The position numbers and the translations under genes are program-made. 64,000 nt of DNA, from assembly GCA_032718865.1 (NCBI GenBank), contig JALUTQ010000005.1:682001-746000 (forward strand), written 5' to 3'. This DNA comes from Tilletia caries. Lineage: Eukaryota > Basidiomycota > Exobasidiomycetes > Tilletiales > Tilletiaceae. Below the pieces are notes generated by a model. The model saw nothing but the letters and a program-made list of their open reading frames with translations. It was not told the DNA's origin and searched no databases. Positions within the stretch are counted from its first letter, which is position 1, and each line of letters begins with the position of its first letter. Below are positions 32,584 through 43,489 of this stretch, one piece after another.

Positions 32584-33973
32584 CTAGGCCACGTTGGCCA
32601 GCCCGCGTTCCAAGTCGGCGATGATGTCGTCCGTCTCCTCAACACCGACAGACAGTCGGATGAGGTTGTGTCCAATGCTGCGAGAAATTCAAACGTCGAT
32701 GTCAACACTTTGCTCTTGTAACTCGATCACACGACACAGATCCAACAACTCACCCAAGCTTCAAGCGGTCCTCAGGGGCGACAGCGGCGTGTGTCATCCG
32801 GCTCGGCAGCTCGACAAGCGACTCAACACCACCGAGCGACTCAGCCAACGTGAGCACCTGCAGCCGCTCAAAGAACCGATCCGCAGGCGCAGGATCCGCC
32901 GGGTCCGTCTTCAACCGGAACGAAACCATGCCACCGTACGGGAACGACTCCGACGCGCTCGGCGCTTGGGCACCGGGTCGAACGACGATCTGCTTCGCTG
33001 CGACGGCGTGCGAAGGGTGGGACACCAGACCCGGGTACACCACGCTCTCCACGGCCGGGTGCGATTCGAGGAAGGTGGCCACTTTGAGAGCAGCCTCGCC
33101 GTGTGCGCGCATTCGCAGGGAGAGTGTCTTGAGAGATCGGATGGCGAGCCAGCAGTCAAAGGGCGAAGGTACCGCGCCCAGCGAGTTTTGCAAGAACTTC
33201 AGCTTCTCAATCCATGCCGAGTCGCTCGTCAGTGCCAGGCCGAGCACGACGTCGGAGTGACCGCCAATGTACTTTGTTGCGCTGTGTACGACAATGTCGG
33301 CTCCCTGCTTCAAGGGTTGCTGGTAGTATGGGCTCAGGAAGGTGTTGTCGACCACGACGCGTGCCTCGGGCTGGTGCTGCTTCACCGTGCGGGCAATCAG
33401 CTCAATGTCAATCAATCGCAGCGTAGGGTTCGTGGGGGTCTCGATCCACACGAGCTTGGTCTGAGGAGTCAAAGCGTCGGTGAGCCGCTGTGCGACGGCA
33501 GCGTCATCGCCCTCCAAGTCGACAAAGGTGGTCGCCACACCGTGCACGTTGGCGACCTTGGTGAAGTACCGGTACGTGCCACCGTACACGTCGTTCACGC
33601 TGACAACGTGCGACTGCGGGGGCAGCGCAGACAGGATCGTTCCCGTCACAGCCGAGCCGGAGCTGAAGGCGAACCCATTGGTGGCTCCTTCCAAACTCGC
33701 GACGGCGCGCTCGAGGGAGAACCGGTTCGGGTTCCCACTGCGCGAGTACTCGTACCCCTGTCCGCGCAGTCCGCCGACGCCGTCTTGGATGAACGTGGTG
33801 CTGAGACTGATCGCAGGGATCACCGCGCCTGTCTCGGCGGAAGGCTCGCTTCCGATGTGGATTGCGCGCGTCGCGAAGCCGAGGGCCTCGAAGCTGTGCG
33901 CGTCGGACGCGTGGGACGCGCCGTTTGGAGCTGCGTGGGGCGCGCTGGTAAGGGCGTTAGGAACGGGTGTCAT
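32584..33973 (-). CDS. CYS3: Cystathionine gamma-lyase
   Basis: PLP enzyme of transsulfuration that splits cystathionine to cysteine, 2-oxobutyrate and ammonia in the cytosol. Exons are 33973-32754 and 32677-32584, giving 437 residues. Family landmarks: Tyr and Arg of YEYSRSGNPNR (about 74-84), NDVYGGTYRYF, WIETPTNPT, Asp209 in VVVDNTFLSP, the Schiff-base Lys234 in SATKYIGGHSD, LKFLQNSLGAVPSPFDCWL and LAESLGGVESLVELP. The C-terminus, RLSVGVEETDDIIADLERGL, comes from the short second exon. The first 27 residues are an Ala/Ser/His extension. Sequence resembles eukaryotic gamma-lyases more than gamma-synthases, but the two enzymes are close and this choice is the less certain part. A 477-codon open frame on the other strand is a shadow. 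Confidence 0.92.
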
Positions 33974-34958
33974 CTTGGCAGAGTTGTTGAGGCGAAAGTG
34001 GGGCTGTTCGTAGAGCTTGATGCTTGATGGGAGGGGCGAGATCGAGGGAGGGAGTGTTTCGTCCTTCGTCTAGTGGTATTCTTATAGCAGAGTCCGGGTC
34101 AAATACGAAGTCAGTGGTGTGCGTGGTGATTCAGGCGGCTGACTGGTTGATGAGGCCAAGAAGGGGGGAGGTGAATAACTTTTTGGCGCCCACTGCTCTG
34201 CTCTTTATATGGACAAAAAATGAGCCGGTCGCCTTCGCGCCTTGCTCTCGTCCAGGCGGTGCAGTCATCAGCTCATCAGGCATCAGGCCAAGCAAGGGGA
34301 GCAGCCAGCAAAAACTGTTGCGGCCAGGCAGGCGGGTCAGCGACGGCCGCCCGAGTTCCGCCATCGACTTCCTCGCTCACGTCTTTCGCGGCCAGGACCA
34401 CGCACGGAACCGACGCTGGATATAGCCGTGCATTGCCCGGCCGAAACCTGCCTGCCTCTCCGAAAAAGTTTAAAAGCAGTGGTGGAAGCGGACCCTTGCG
34501 TCACGCCATACAGCACATCCCGCCTGCGGCCCTCACGCGCCACAGATCGCAGATACAACGCTAGTCTCATCGTATCAGACGTCCAGAGCGGATAAACCCC
34601 TGCCACGTGAGCTTTAAATTAAAAATTTCAAACTCCGCTTCACGCCTATGAGAGGGCGTCAGCCAGTCCGCTAGGACGTCTGATTCCAAAGTAGTGGAGA
34701 ATGGGGAGATGCGCATTTCGACACCTCCGCCACAGCATATCCACCACCACAAACCCATCAGGCTCACCACAACACCATCAACAGCATCAGTTTTTGTCTG
34801 ACCTCCCCTGATAACATGTGCGCACCTCCTTACCCCCACCGCCGGCTTTCAGGCTTCCTGATGCGCTGCTTGCTGACCTTCTTACATCTCTGCTTGCTTC
34901 TTTTTCCACCTTTTCCCTGTCTGCCAACCTACTTTTCTCTCCCTACAGTCTTACAGAT
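33974..34958. other. Divergent interval between CYS3 and the DUF6589 relic
   Basis: No gene seen. It contains a CACGTG palindrome at 34604-34609, the core bound by Cbf1-type bHLH factors on sulfur genes in other fungi, but more than 600 bp from CYS3. It also holds a small inverted repeat listed separately. A CT-rich leader precedes 34959. Confidence 0.4.
34576..34682. repeat. 107-bp inverted-repeat (foldback) segment
   Basis: Left arm CAGACGTCCAGAGCGG (34576-34591) and right arm CCGCTAGGACGTCTG (34668-34682) pair over 9 outer plus 5 inner bases. The enclosed part is AT-rich in the middle. Only AT/AT is shared outside, so a transposon origin is not shown. Confidence 0.5.
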
Positions 34959-36324
34959 ATGGACAGCCGCAGTCCTTCTCCGGAATGGAGCACTTCCTCG
35001 CTCTCTTCGCTCTCCTCCGTCCCCGCCGAAAGCTCTGGCCCTCAAAATGCGTCTTCTCGGCGGCGCAGATACCTACAAGATGCCGACGCGGAATCGTTCT
35101 TTGATTGGCTCGGAGGACGGAACATCTCCTGCAGCGCCCTACTCAGGGCATTGTTCGACCCCGCGCAATCCAGCTTCTCCAAGGACACACTCCGACAGGT
35201 CCGATCCCGGGTCAATCCTTTCTTCGGTACGATAGCGGCCAAGTCGTTCATCGACAACTGCCCCAGCGCGCAAGAATCGGCAGTCAACTACATACTGCGG
35301 CAGGTTCGCAAAGAGGCTTCCAAGGCTTCCGCGCTTCCAGAGATCTCTCGACCACAAGGCCACAGCCGCGCTGAAGACATTAGGACCTTCCGACTCAAGT
35401 CCGCTGTCGACATACTCGAAAGCAATTTGCCTATCACCTTTGCGGTCACACAAGCCATCGCAGGAGTAGGGAAAGACGACGATGCGCCGGTCGAAAACAC
35501 ATCCACTGCAGTCGAAGAGGCCATGTCGACGCTGGCTCCGCTCGCATCAACCGCTGACGACGAGGAGGCCTTAAACGAAGGAGCCTCGGACAGTGAACTG
35601 CAACCTTTGGAAGACTCAGGGTCGGACTTGGCCGCTGCCGAGGAAGATGAGCTCCGAGATGTATGGGACGATGTCGGGGAGGATATTAGGGACGATGTTG
35701 AAGAGGGGCAACCTGCCACTGCGGATGGCAATGACGGGACGGAAGCGGAACCGAAAGAGACAGCTCCGGTGTCACGACGACGCAAAGGGAAGAGGAACCC
35801 CAAGATCGCGAGTAGCCTCCTTTCCTTTGGCCTTGTAGAATCTGTACGCTGATTCGATACTGCTTTAGGTGGCAGCCGCCAACACACTGTGCCTGCTCAT
35901 GGGCCGCAACAATCGGAACGGCAGATTTGGCCTGAACCTCGGCCTTTTCTTGTTTGCCTCAAGAACGGGACGGCGGACGATTGAAGCTCTGGGTAGGATG
36001 GGGCTTTCAGCATCGTACCTGACCATTCATCGGGCGGTCAAGGCACTGTCTCGATCCGCGCGCCGCCAGCTCATCGCCAAGATCAAGGACCCCTTCTCCG
36101 TTCTCGCGCTTGGCTACGACAATATCAACTGGTTGCAGCGAGCACGGAACAAGGGTCTTACGGTGACCAACACGATGCGAGCTGCGGTCCACGGCGTGGT
36201 TTACGAGGTAGACGCATCGGTTCAGCTACAAGAAGGACCCCAGCATTCCGTCTGCAATCCTCTTGTGGTCGACGTAATCTTCGGATCCGACATGCCAAAG
36301 CCATCAACAAGACAAATGCCTTGA
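34959..36324 (+). pseudogene. DUF6589-type protein, truncated, transposon-associated relic
   Basis: The frame from ATG 34959 codes 292 residues: a Ser-rich start, a helical domain (AESFFDWLGGRNISCSALLRAL, FKDTLRQVRSRVNPFFGT-like stretch, SAVDILESNLPITFAVTQA), then an acidic linker. It resumes at 35869 with the DUF6589 signature (LGLFLFASRTGRRTIEALGRMGLSASY, then IHRAVKAL, then YDNINWLQRARNKG). The join needs either a 34-nt intron (35835-35868, GT-AG, phase 0), unusually short for this genome, or a disrupted frame. After about 36200 the similarity stops, far short of the several hundred residues usual for the family, and sequence of an opposing helicase relic begins. DUF6589 proteins are abundant, repetitive and of unknown activity in basidiomycetes. 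Confidence 0.65.
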
Positions 36325-36881
36325 CCTTCTTCCTGAACTTCTCGTGCATTAGGACCTGGTTGAGGAAGGCGCCTTCCGTGGCGGACTCCGCAGTCGTGAA
36401 GACAAACCGGAACTTCCCGTCGCGAATTGAAGCCAGCAGCGCTGGGTCTTAGGTAGTCGATAACCTGACTCTTCCCGGTAGACGTGGGGGACTTGAAGAC
36501 GACATCCCATCCTCGGTGGATCGCATCCGACGCCACCACTTGATGCGGACGGGGCTGGAACTGTAGCTTGGTCTTCTCGAGGATCTGCAATGAAGGATAG
36601 CAAAGCTGCAGAGAGAAGAGACAGAAGAAGAAGGGAATAGAGGAAAGAGAGAACATAAGAGATGAGCATGAGCATAATCAAGACAACCAGCTGAGAAGGA
36701 ATGAAGAGTAAAGAGGAGATCTATGGGTTACCTTGGCACGCTTCGACCAGCGGGTGTCTTCCTCTGGCTCGTCGCGCGCTCTCCGCTTGCCTAGGATGGA
36801 GCTACCAGCGCCTGAATGCGCTCGCCGTGCGGGATTCTGAGGAACTGCGCACAAGGGGGGCTTCCAGCTGTGGGATCGCAT
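36290..36881 (-). pseudogene. DEAD/RecQ-like helicase fragment, internally deleted
   Basis: From ATG 36881: a basic leader (ILGKRRARDEPEEDTRWSKR), then an intron with clean borders (donor after 36732, acceptor about 36584). Then comes the helicase start ILEKTKLQFQPRPHQ, followed by AIHRGWDVVFKSPTSTGKS, in which the Q-motif-like segment and Walker A are readable. The frame then breaks at about 36450. Another frame supplies ASIREGKFRFVFTTAESATEGAFLN and FRKKVKAFVL, the region just before the DEAD/DEAH box, but the box itself is absent. Sequence between Walker A and this block is missing. It abuts the DUF6589 relic head to head and is clearly a remnant. Confidence 0.65.
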
Positions 36882-37557
36882 GCCTGCAATGGGATGTATG
36901 CTGTCTGCAATGATGTATGCGGTTGAGTGGTGACTGGCTGGAGGTGTTGGTCTTGGGTGGGCGCTGCACTCCACTAAGTGTCCTTACACTTGGGAATCAG
37001 ACTGTCCTGCGGACAGAGCTCGCAAAGCATTAGGCGGGTTGCGGAGTTTCAATTTTTTGTAACGAGCAATACAAAGCCAAATTGTAATTCGAGGCGCGTG
37101 GCTCATCCGCATGACTGGCTGATACGATGAGACTAATACAACGCCCCGGGCAACCTTCTGATGAATTGTGAGAGGCGGGAATGATTATTGTGATGGGAAG
37201 CAAGTTATGTAAACTACGGGCTCTGCATCTCTCATCTCTCACCCAGAGGCCAGCCGCCAGCGGCCATCGCGAGAACGGGCTGCGAGCGCCGAGCAGCCAG
37301 AGGCGCTGTGGGCTGTGGCAAGGAGGTCCAGACTTCAGACTGGAGCACTGGGCACAAAGGGAATCGAGCACCCGACTGTTGACGTGACAGCTCTGATGAG
37401 TAAATGAGTTCTTGATTTGCTGCGCGCCCCATGGGCGGAACGAACGATGAACGATGAACCAAGGTCGTGCTCGCTCCCAATGAAATGTCCGGACCCTTGC
37501 CGCGAGATGACAATCAAAACACCGGGGAGGAAGGAAGTGCTTGCTGCCTGCTCTGCT
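36882..37557. other. Spacer right of the helicase relic
   Basis: No gene or clear repeat boundary found. The 3' end of the large gene below lies at its right edge. Confidence 0.4.
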
Positions 37558-40500
37558 TCATCGGCCGGTGTCGAGGCTCATTTCCGATGAAGTGACTGGC
37601 GCTGCCGGGTCACGAGCGGCGTCGACTGTTGTTGCTGCGCCCGTGGATGTCGATCCCACAGTCTCCTCCGTTGTAGCTGCCGGCGGATCTGAGCTTGACG
37701 CAGCATTGCTGGTCGAGGCCGTGTCCTGCGTCTCCGTCCGCGTCTGCGTCTGCGCCGGCGGATCCGAGCTTGACGTAGCATTGCTGGTCGAGGCCATGTC
37801 CTGCGTCTGCGCCTGCATCTGCGCCTGCTGATTGGTCGGTCTCTTCTTCGCATCGTAAGCTCGACAACTCTCCACCCACGTCCGATGCCGCTCACGCGCC
37901 ATCTCCATCAATGCCCGCCACCGTCCCGAACCCGAATCCGAGCCAGCTTCCGTTCCGCCCACATACTGCCCACGCGCCGACGTCGCGCTCACACTCGGAT
38001 CGCCAGCATCGACCGTGGTGAGGTAGCCCCACTTTCGGAACTTGTACTCGGCCAGATGGTCAAACGGACGATCCTTCTGCAGCTGATCCAGAGGCAGTTT
38101 CTCCCCGAACGCAGACACCGTCCGGATCCGAGCGGAGGATGATCGAGTACCTAGTGCGAGTTGTAGCGGAGTCTTTCGCTTGGTGGGACTGCTGAGTTTG
38201 GCCACAGATGGGCCAGCGGCCAAGCTTGCAGATTTGACCGGGGAAGCAGGTTGGGGAGCAATCGGCGGAGCAACCGGTGGAGCCGTGGATGAAGTAGCTA
38301 ATGAGGCTGCTGGTGGGGCTAGTGATAGAGCCGCCGGTGCATCCATTGGTACGGCTGCTGATGGGGCCAGTGGCGGAGCAGCTGGAGAAGCGGGTGGAGC
38401 CATTGATGAAGTAGCTAATGGGGCTGCTGGTGAGGCTAGCGATAGAGCCGCCGGTGCATCCATTGGCAGGGCTGCTGATGGGGCCAGTGGCGGAGCAGCT
38501 GGAGAAGCAACAGAAGAAGTGCTACTTCGCATGGAACGCGTCGGGCGCGAAGACGCCACACTTGAACTTGACGTCTTTCGTTTCGGAGCAACAGCGGTGA
38601 CTCGCTTTGGTTTGGGGGGTGCTGCAGGTTTTGGAGCGCTCTCCACCTTGCTTTTGCCGGCCGACCCCTTTGCGGCACTTTTAGGCCTAGGCTTCGTAAG
38701 GACGGCGCCGAATACCCTGATTACATCCCACTCGTCGGGCTTGGGTGGGTGTTGCGAGTCTGGTCCAAGGGCGTCGACAAGAGTCTGCCATTCCTCTGTG
38801 AGGTCTTTGAGCCTTTCTTGCGCGAGCTCAGCTGCTGTGAGTGGCGTGGCGTCAACGGGCTCGGCCTTCTCCTTGCCTTTGCCTTTCGAGCTTTTGCTGA
38901 CCTTTAGTCGGCCGCAGACGTCCCGAAGCACATCCTCCCATTCCGGCTTTGGCGGTAACGGTACGCCATCTGGCAGGCTTCGGACGTGTTCGTCCCATTC
39001 TGCCATGAGCTTGGAATGCGCCACGTGCGTTTCGGAGAGCTCAAGGAGCGAAGCTGAGACCTTGTGCAGATGCGTCTCTTCCACCGTCTCGTACTTGGGC
39101 GGCGGGTGAACGAGTGGCTTGACTTGTACTTCCCGCTTCGAGCCCTCGGCGAGCGGGCCTGCGACAGGGAGGACATTTTGAGGAAGTGTTACCGCAGCTT
39201 CAGCCGGGCGGGTGCTTTCCGAAGCAGAAAGAGGTCCGGGGACTTGAACATTGTTCGGAAGTGAGCCACTCGGACCAGCAGCGCCAGCGTCTACACCTGA
39301 CAACTTCGGTCGGCTCCGATCACTCGTTGTCCATCCGTAAAGGAGCATGTTCCGAATTTCGTTTGGAGATCTTTCGTCAGCTTCCTGATCCCCAAACTCC
39401 CTCCGGTCCCATTCCTCCTGGCTCCACTGGCCCCGATTTCGCCTGACCTCTTCCTCCGTGGCGTCCGGACCAAGACTTGGAGATGTGAACGGCCAGCAGC
39501 CCCACAAGAGCAGAGTGTGGAAGGAAGGGCGAGGCGGAACATCAACGCAGATGAGCGAGCCTGGCCGGTACTTCGGCCGCTGCACCGGTATTACTGGTGG
39601 ATCAGCTTCACTCTCCACATCAATGGCCGTGCTTGGGAGTGGCTCTGAGGACGGCGTTACGATAGACGAGGCTACCTCCGGGACCGATGTGAGGGTGTCC
39701 AGTGCCATGGGTGCAACACTCCGTTCTTCGTCCACTGAGCGGTCAAGTGGAGTTGACATCGAGACGAGGGCCGGAGCGGGGATGTTGATACCGTCAGGAA
39801 CTCGCATCGGCGCATCGGTTTCGAGAGAGACTCCGCCCGCAGCAAGAGGAAGATTCGGACGTCCTTCCAACGATGGTGGTGGGCCAATGACAGGTTGGCC
39901 AGAGGGAACCTCCGCAAGAAATCTCGTTCGAGTTGGACTGAACGCACTCGATGGTACTTGAGGTTGCGGTAGCTGCACCTGCGGCTCCTCCTCCGTCTCC
40001 CTCTCCGGCTCCAGCTCCGGCTCCAAAGACTCTTCAGTCTCTGGCTCAGGATCCGCCAGAATGTCGTCGAAGGTGCGGAAAGGTATATTCAGCGGTCGTA
40101 CAAGAAGGTTCCGCGCATGCCGGATGCCAGCTCGTCTGGCCGAAGCGCTGACAGTCACACGAGGTTTTACCAAGGCTGCCGGTTCGGAGCACTGGCTGTC
40201 ATCTTCCGAGAAATTTGTGATGTTCCTGCTCCTCCTCGGTCTTGAGAAGGCTCGCGCGGAAGCCTCCTTCTGCACACTGTCGACCGTGGCGTCTGAGTCT
40301 ATGCTGTGGTCCATCTTGCCGCCATAGCTTACGTTCCGGCGAGCTACTGTGGCATTTGCTCGAGTCATGCCGCTTTCGCTTCTCCGGGGCTTTTTCGAGA
40401 CAGGCGTGGCAGCCCGACTCCGAACGACGTACGTGGACTCGTCATCGCTATTCTCCGTGCTGGACTCGGCGTACCGTGGACGACGTTGACCCGTCGCGCT

Positions 40501-42591
40501 GTGCTGTGACGGTGCGCCATCCATCGACAAGCGGGAGGATCGACCAGCCAGTAGTTTCGCTCCCGCAGCTTTGGCGCCTTGGAAGCCAGACTTGGCTCCG
40601 CTTCCAGAGGCAGCGGCTGGCCCTTCGTCGTTTTCGCCTAGAATGGCTTCCAAGCCAATGGCGGCTTGCTCGATCGCCACATTATACTTCTGCAGTGTCT
40701 TCGTGGCCTCCTCGATCAGCTCCTTGCGTAGCTCTTCGGCAGCAACGTGCATCAATTGAGCTTCGTCGGACATTGTCGCACTGAGGCGAGTACCCGCTGC
40801 GGCGGCAGACAACGAAGCAGCGATCAAAGCCGGGTTTTGCTGTGCTAATTGGCGGTGGGCGCCTGGAGGACCCGAAGATATTGACTCGTCTATCTCTTTT
40901 GCCTTTCGCTTGCCTCGAGTGGTTGCAATAGTAGGCACGACAGTCGGTGTCGTACCAGCGACAGGAGTGCCAAGGGCTGTCAGCGAAATGGCAGATTCCG
41001 GTGCTATGGCTATTGATGGAAGAGCCAGAATTGACTCCATTCCAGATCGAAGCCCAGAAAGGTCCGTGTCTTGTTCAAGGCGGTGTGCCCCGTTCGATGT
41101 CGACACCGATTCGGGCTGTGGAGGCTCCGTGGCACTGAGTGAGGCGGATGAGGTTTCCGCGACTGGCAGTGCTGGAAGTGCATTTAATGCTCCTGAGCCT
41201 TGCAAATCCGTCTGATCCGGGTTTGCGACTGGTACAGAGTGGGTTTCGCGCGCGATGGGATCTTGCTGTCGCGGTAATGTCGGCTCTGTGACCGATGATG
41301 GGCCTGCGGAAGCGTGGTTGACGGTCGCGAGGACAGGAATCTGGTCGGTTCGACCTTGACCAGGCGACTCGACATGATTGGCAGGTTCTAGAAGCGCTTC
41401 AGCCGCTACCGTCATGGGCACTGTAGAGGTTGATGGAACGGCCGCGGTGGCACGCACCGCCTGGCGTGCCCGCACGATGGGGAAAAACTGCTTGCTTTCG
41501 CAAGTTCTTAACATCTCGATTCGTTCTTCGACCTTGTTGCGATCTTTGATCACCTTGTCCCGCTCTAATTTCCGCTGCCGTTTTTCTCGCAGAATCGCGG
41601 TCCTCTGTAGAGCTCTGTACGCTCCGATGGAGAGATCCGTCTGTGAGCAGAGACGCGACAGGTGAGTTCATGGTCCGAATTAATGCTGCATGTGCGTGCA
41701 CATGACTTACAGTTGGTTCAAAGAATCGTTTTCGGCCCTGGAACGTCACTTCGTCCCACACTTCGAATTCGGGTGTCTCGATCTTGGCGCGCTCTCTACA
41801 TGCTTGTTGTACCTCCTCGTTGTCGAAGTAGCTTTTGTAAGAGGATGCAGCCTCTGTATCCTCCCACGCCTTGGCCAGGTATTCATCATGTTCCGTGGTG
41901 CAGAAAATGCGCGTGTTAGGGGGCAGAGAGATTGAATGCTCTGAGAGATGACAGACCATACGTTTCTCAGTAATCGTGCGGGTATGAGAGCGCATACAAG
42001 CCCATGCTCACCTCCAGTTACTTCGAAGGTCTCATCGCTGATCAGACCTGCCAACTCGGTTCCTAAGGCGGAGCCCTCGAGGAGATTTCCGACGCGTTTC
42101 AGGCGGGCAGGCATCACGCGCCGTGCAGCTGCGGCTGACGAGCTCTCGGCTGCAGGCTGCGCTTTGGAAACGCTCTTCCTCGGGGCGGCGGGTTTTGCTG
42201 CATTTCTCGACTTTTTCAATCGTTTCCCGTGACCGCCAGGTAGAAGATCCGGCAATGCGATCAGATTCGACTGCGTTGGCGGTGTGGCATACGGTATTAT
42301 TCTTGCCGGCGCGGCTGCGGAAGTGAGCTCCGAGGGAATCTGATAGTGAGTCGGTAGCTCTGGCGCTGATGTTCCTTCGCCGTGAGCGTGCAGCTGAGAA
42401 AGCGCGTCGTTGAGCTGCGCAGCATCAGGGCCGATGACTGGCTCTGCTTCTGCTTCCGCTTCCGCTTCTACTCCGCCATCTTGTAGCTGTGGAGCTGTTG
42501 TTGTCTGAGGCTGCCGGGGCGCGGTCGAGAGCTCCAAAGATGAGCTCGCTGCTGGCGGCTGCGGCGCCGAGTGGTCCATTTGCTGATCCAT
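37558..42591 (-). CDS. Very large low-complexity protein, possibly chromatin-associated
   Basis: Exons are 42591-42012, 41940-41711 and 41640-37558, giving 1630 residues. I do not recognise a named family. The conserved-looking core is at about 195-310: HDEYLAKAWEDTEAASSYK, FEVWDEVTFQGRKRFFEPT, then a basic helix ILREKRQRKLERDKVIKDRN. This charged helix recalls subunits of histone-modifying complexes such as SAS4/PEHE-type proteins, which is only a suggestion. The remainder is Ser/Ala/Pro/Glu-rich with several Lys/Arg clusters (GGHGKRLKKSRNAAK, RGKRKAKE, PKRKTPLQ). A tandem duplication of about 40 residues lies near residue 1370 (APPLAPSAALPMDAPAAL and a near copy), and a second, Gln/Ser-rich duplication is close to the C-terminus. 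A YKFRKWGYLTT segment follows. Divergent from SPB1. Confidence 0.7.
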
Positions 42592-43489
42592 CAGCGCGCC
42601 CAGAAGCGCGTTCGGGTACGCCGCCTTTTAGATTCTGCGATCAGGCTGGCCGCTTCCGCCGCAGTCTCCGCCCAGATCCCGGACGATGCTTGAGTGTGTT
42701 CGCGAAGCTGCCGCTATTGCACAGATCCTAGCGCGTCCTTGCTGAATGAACAGCGATCAAACCTCGCGCTTTCTTGTCTGTTCCGCGGGGCAATGCTGGC
42801 GTCTTGCGCGGGAGGAATATGCGCGGGCGAGTCGAGAAGGAGGACAAGCCCGCTGAAAAACTTTTTGTATGCAGATGGTGGTCTGCTCTCCCCAGTCGTG
42901 TCTGAGCGCGAAGGTCATGCAAAGGTCGAGGAAGGTTGTCCGCACAGGCTCCCCTCAGAACAATCAACAGCGCGTACCCAGAACCCACAACACGCGTCCA
43001 GGAGCAACAACAACGCGCGCCACAGGATTTGCAGTCAGCACCGCCCGCAGTCCGTGTGCAGGGCGAGCGCGTGTTCGCGTCCGAGTCCGAATCCAGCAAC
43101 ACACGCGACTGCGCTTTGCAAGGTGCACTGCTGGCCGCTGGCTGGCTGGCTGGCTGGCTGGACGAAGTCGGTGGCCACTCAAAAATTCAGGAAGAACGTA
43201 CATATGTAAACCACGTGGCAAGCTGTCCACACGGTGTTGCGAGCTGTCGAATCGGGCTTTCCTCTCCCTCTCAGAATTTTTTGGGCAAGCCCCGCTCGCA
43301 GCGAAAAGGTCTTGCCTGCCACCAACCAAGAAGCGCTCGTCTCTCTGAGCTCCTCTCAGCATTTCTAGTGTCGAGTCGTCCCAGGATCAGCGCAGAAAGG
43401 CGGACAGCTGTCCCTCGCGTCTCCCACAGCTTTGTCTTGTCGCTAATATCAGCAGGTAGTCGGACTCGCCGCATCGGTCACGCATCAGG
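42592..43489. other. Divergent promoter region of the large gene and SPB1
   Basis: No supportable gene. It holds a TGGC microsatellite. Both flanking ATGs point outward, so this is a bidirectional promoter. Confidence 0.45.
43137..43161. repeat. (TGGC)n microsatellite
   Basis: About six uninterrupted GCTG/TGGC units in the divergent promoter, roughly 330 bp before SPB1. Confidence 0.85.

Noticed and set aside
32594..34027. 477-codon open frame on the plus strand
   Set aside because: Antisense to CYS3, with Arg/His/Val-rich composition and no domain. CYS3 is unambiguous.
36007..36349. Minus-strand ORFs under the DUF6589 block as parts of the helicase
   Set aside because: Similarity to a helicase ends near FRKKVKAFVL (about 36325). 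Residues beyond that are antisense to DUF6589.
38180..39109. 309-codon Ala/Gly/Glu-rich open frame on the plus strand
   Set aside because: Mirror of the Ala/Pro/Ser repeats of the large minus-strand gene.
43137..43161. TGGC microsatellite as a transposon end
   Set aside because: No inverted partner or target duplication; simple slippage repeat.
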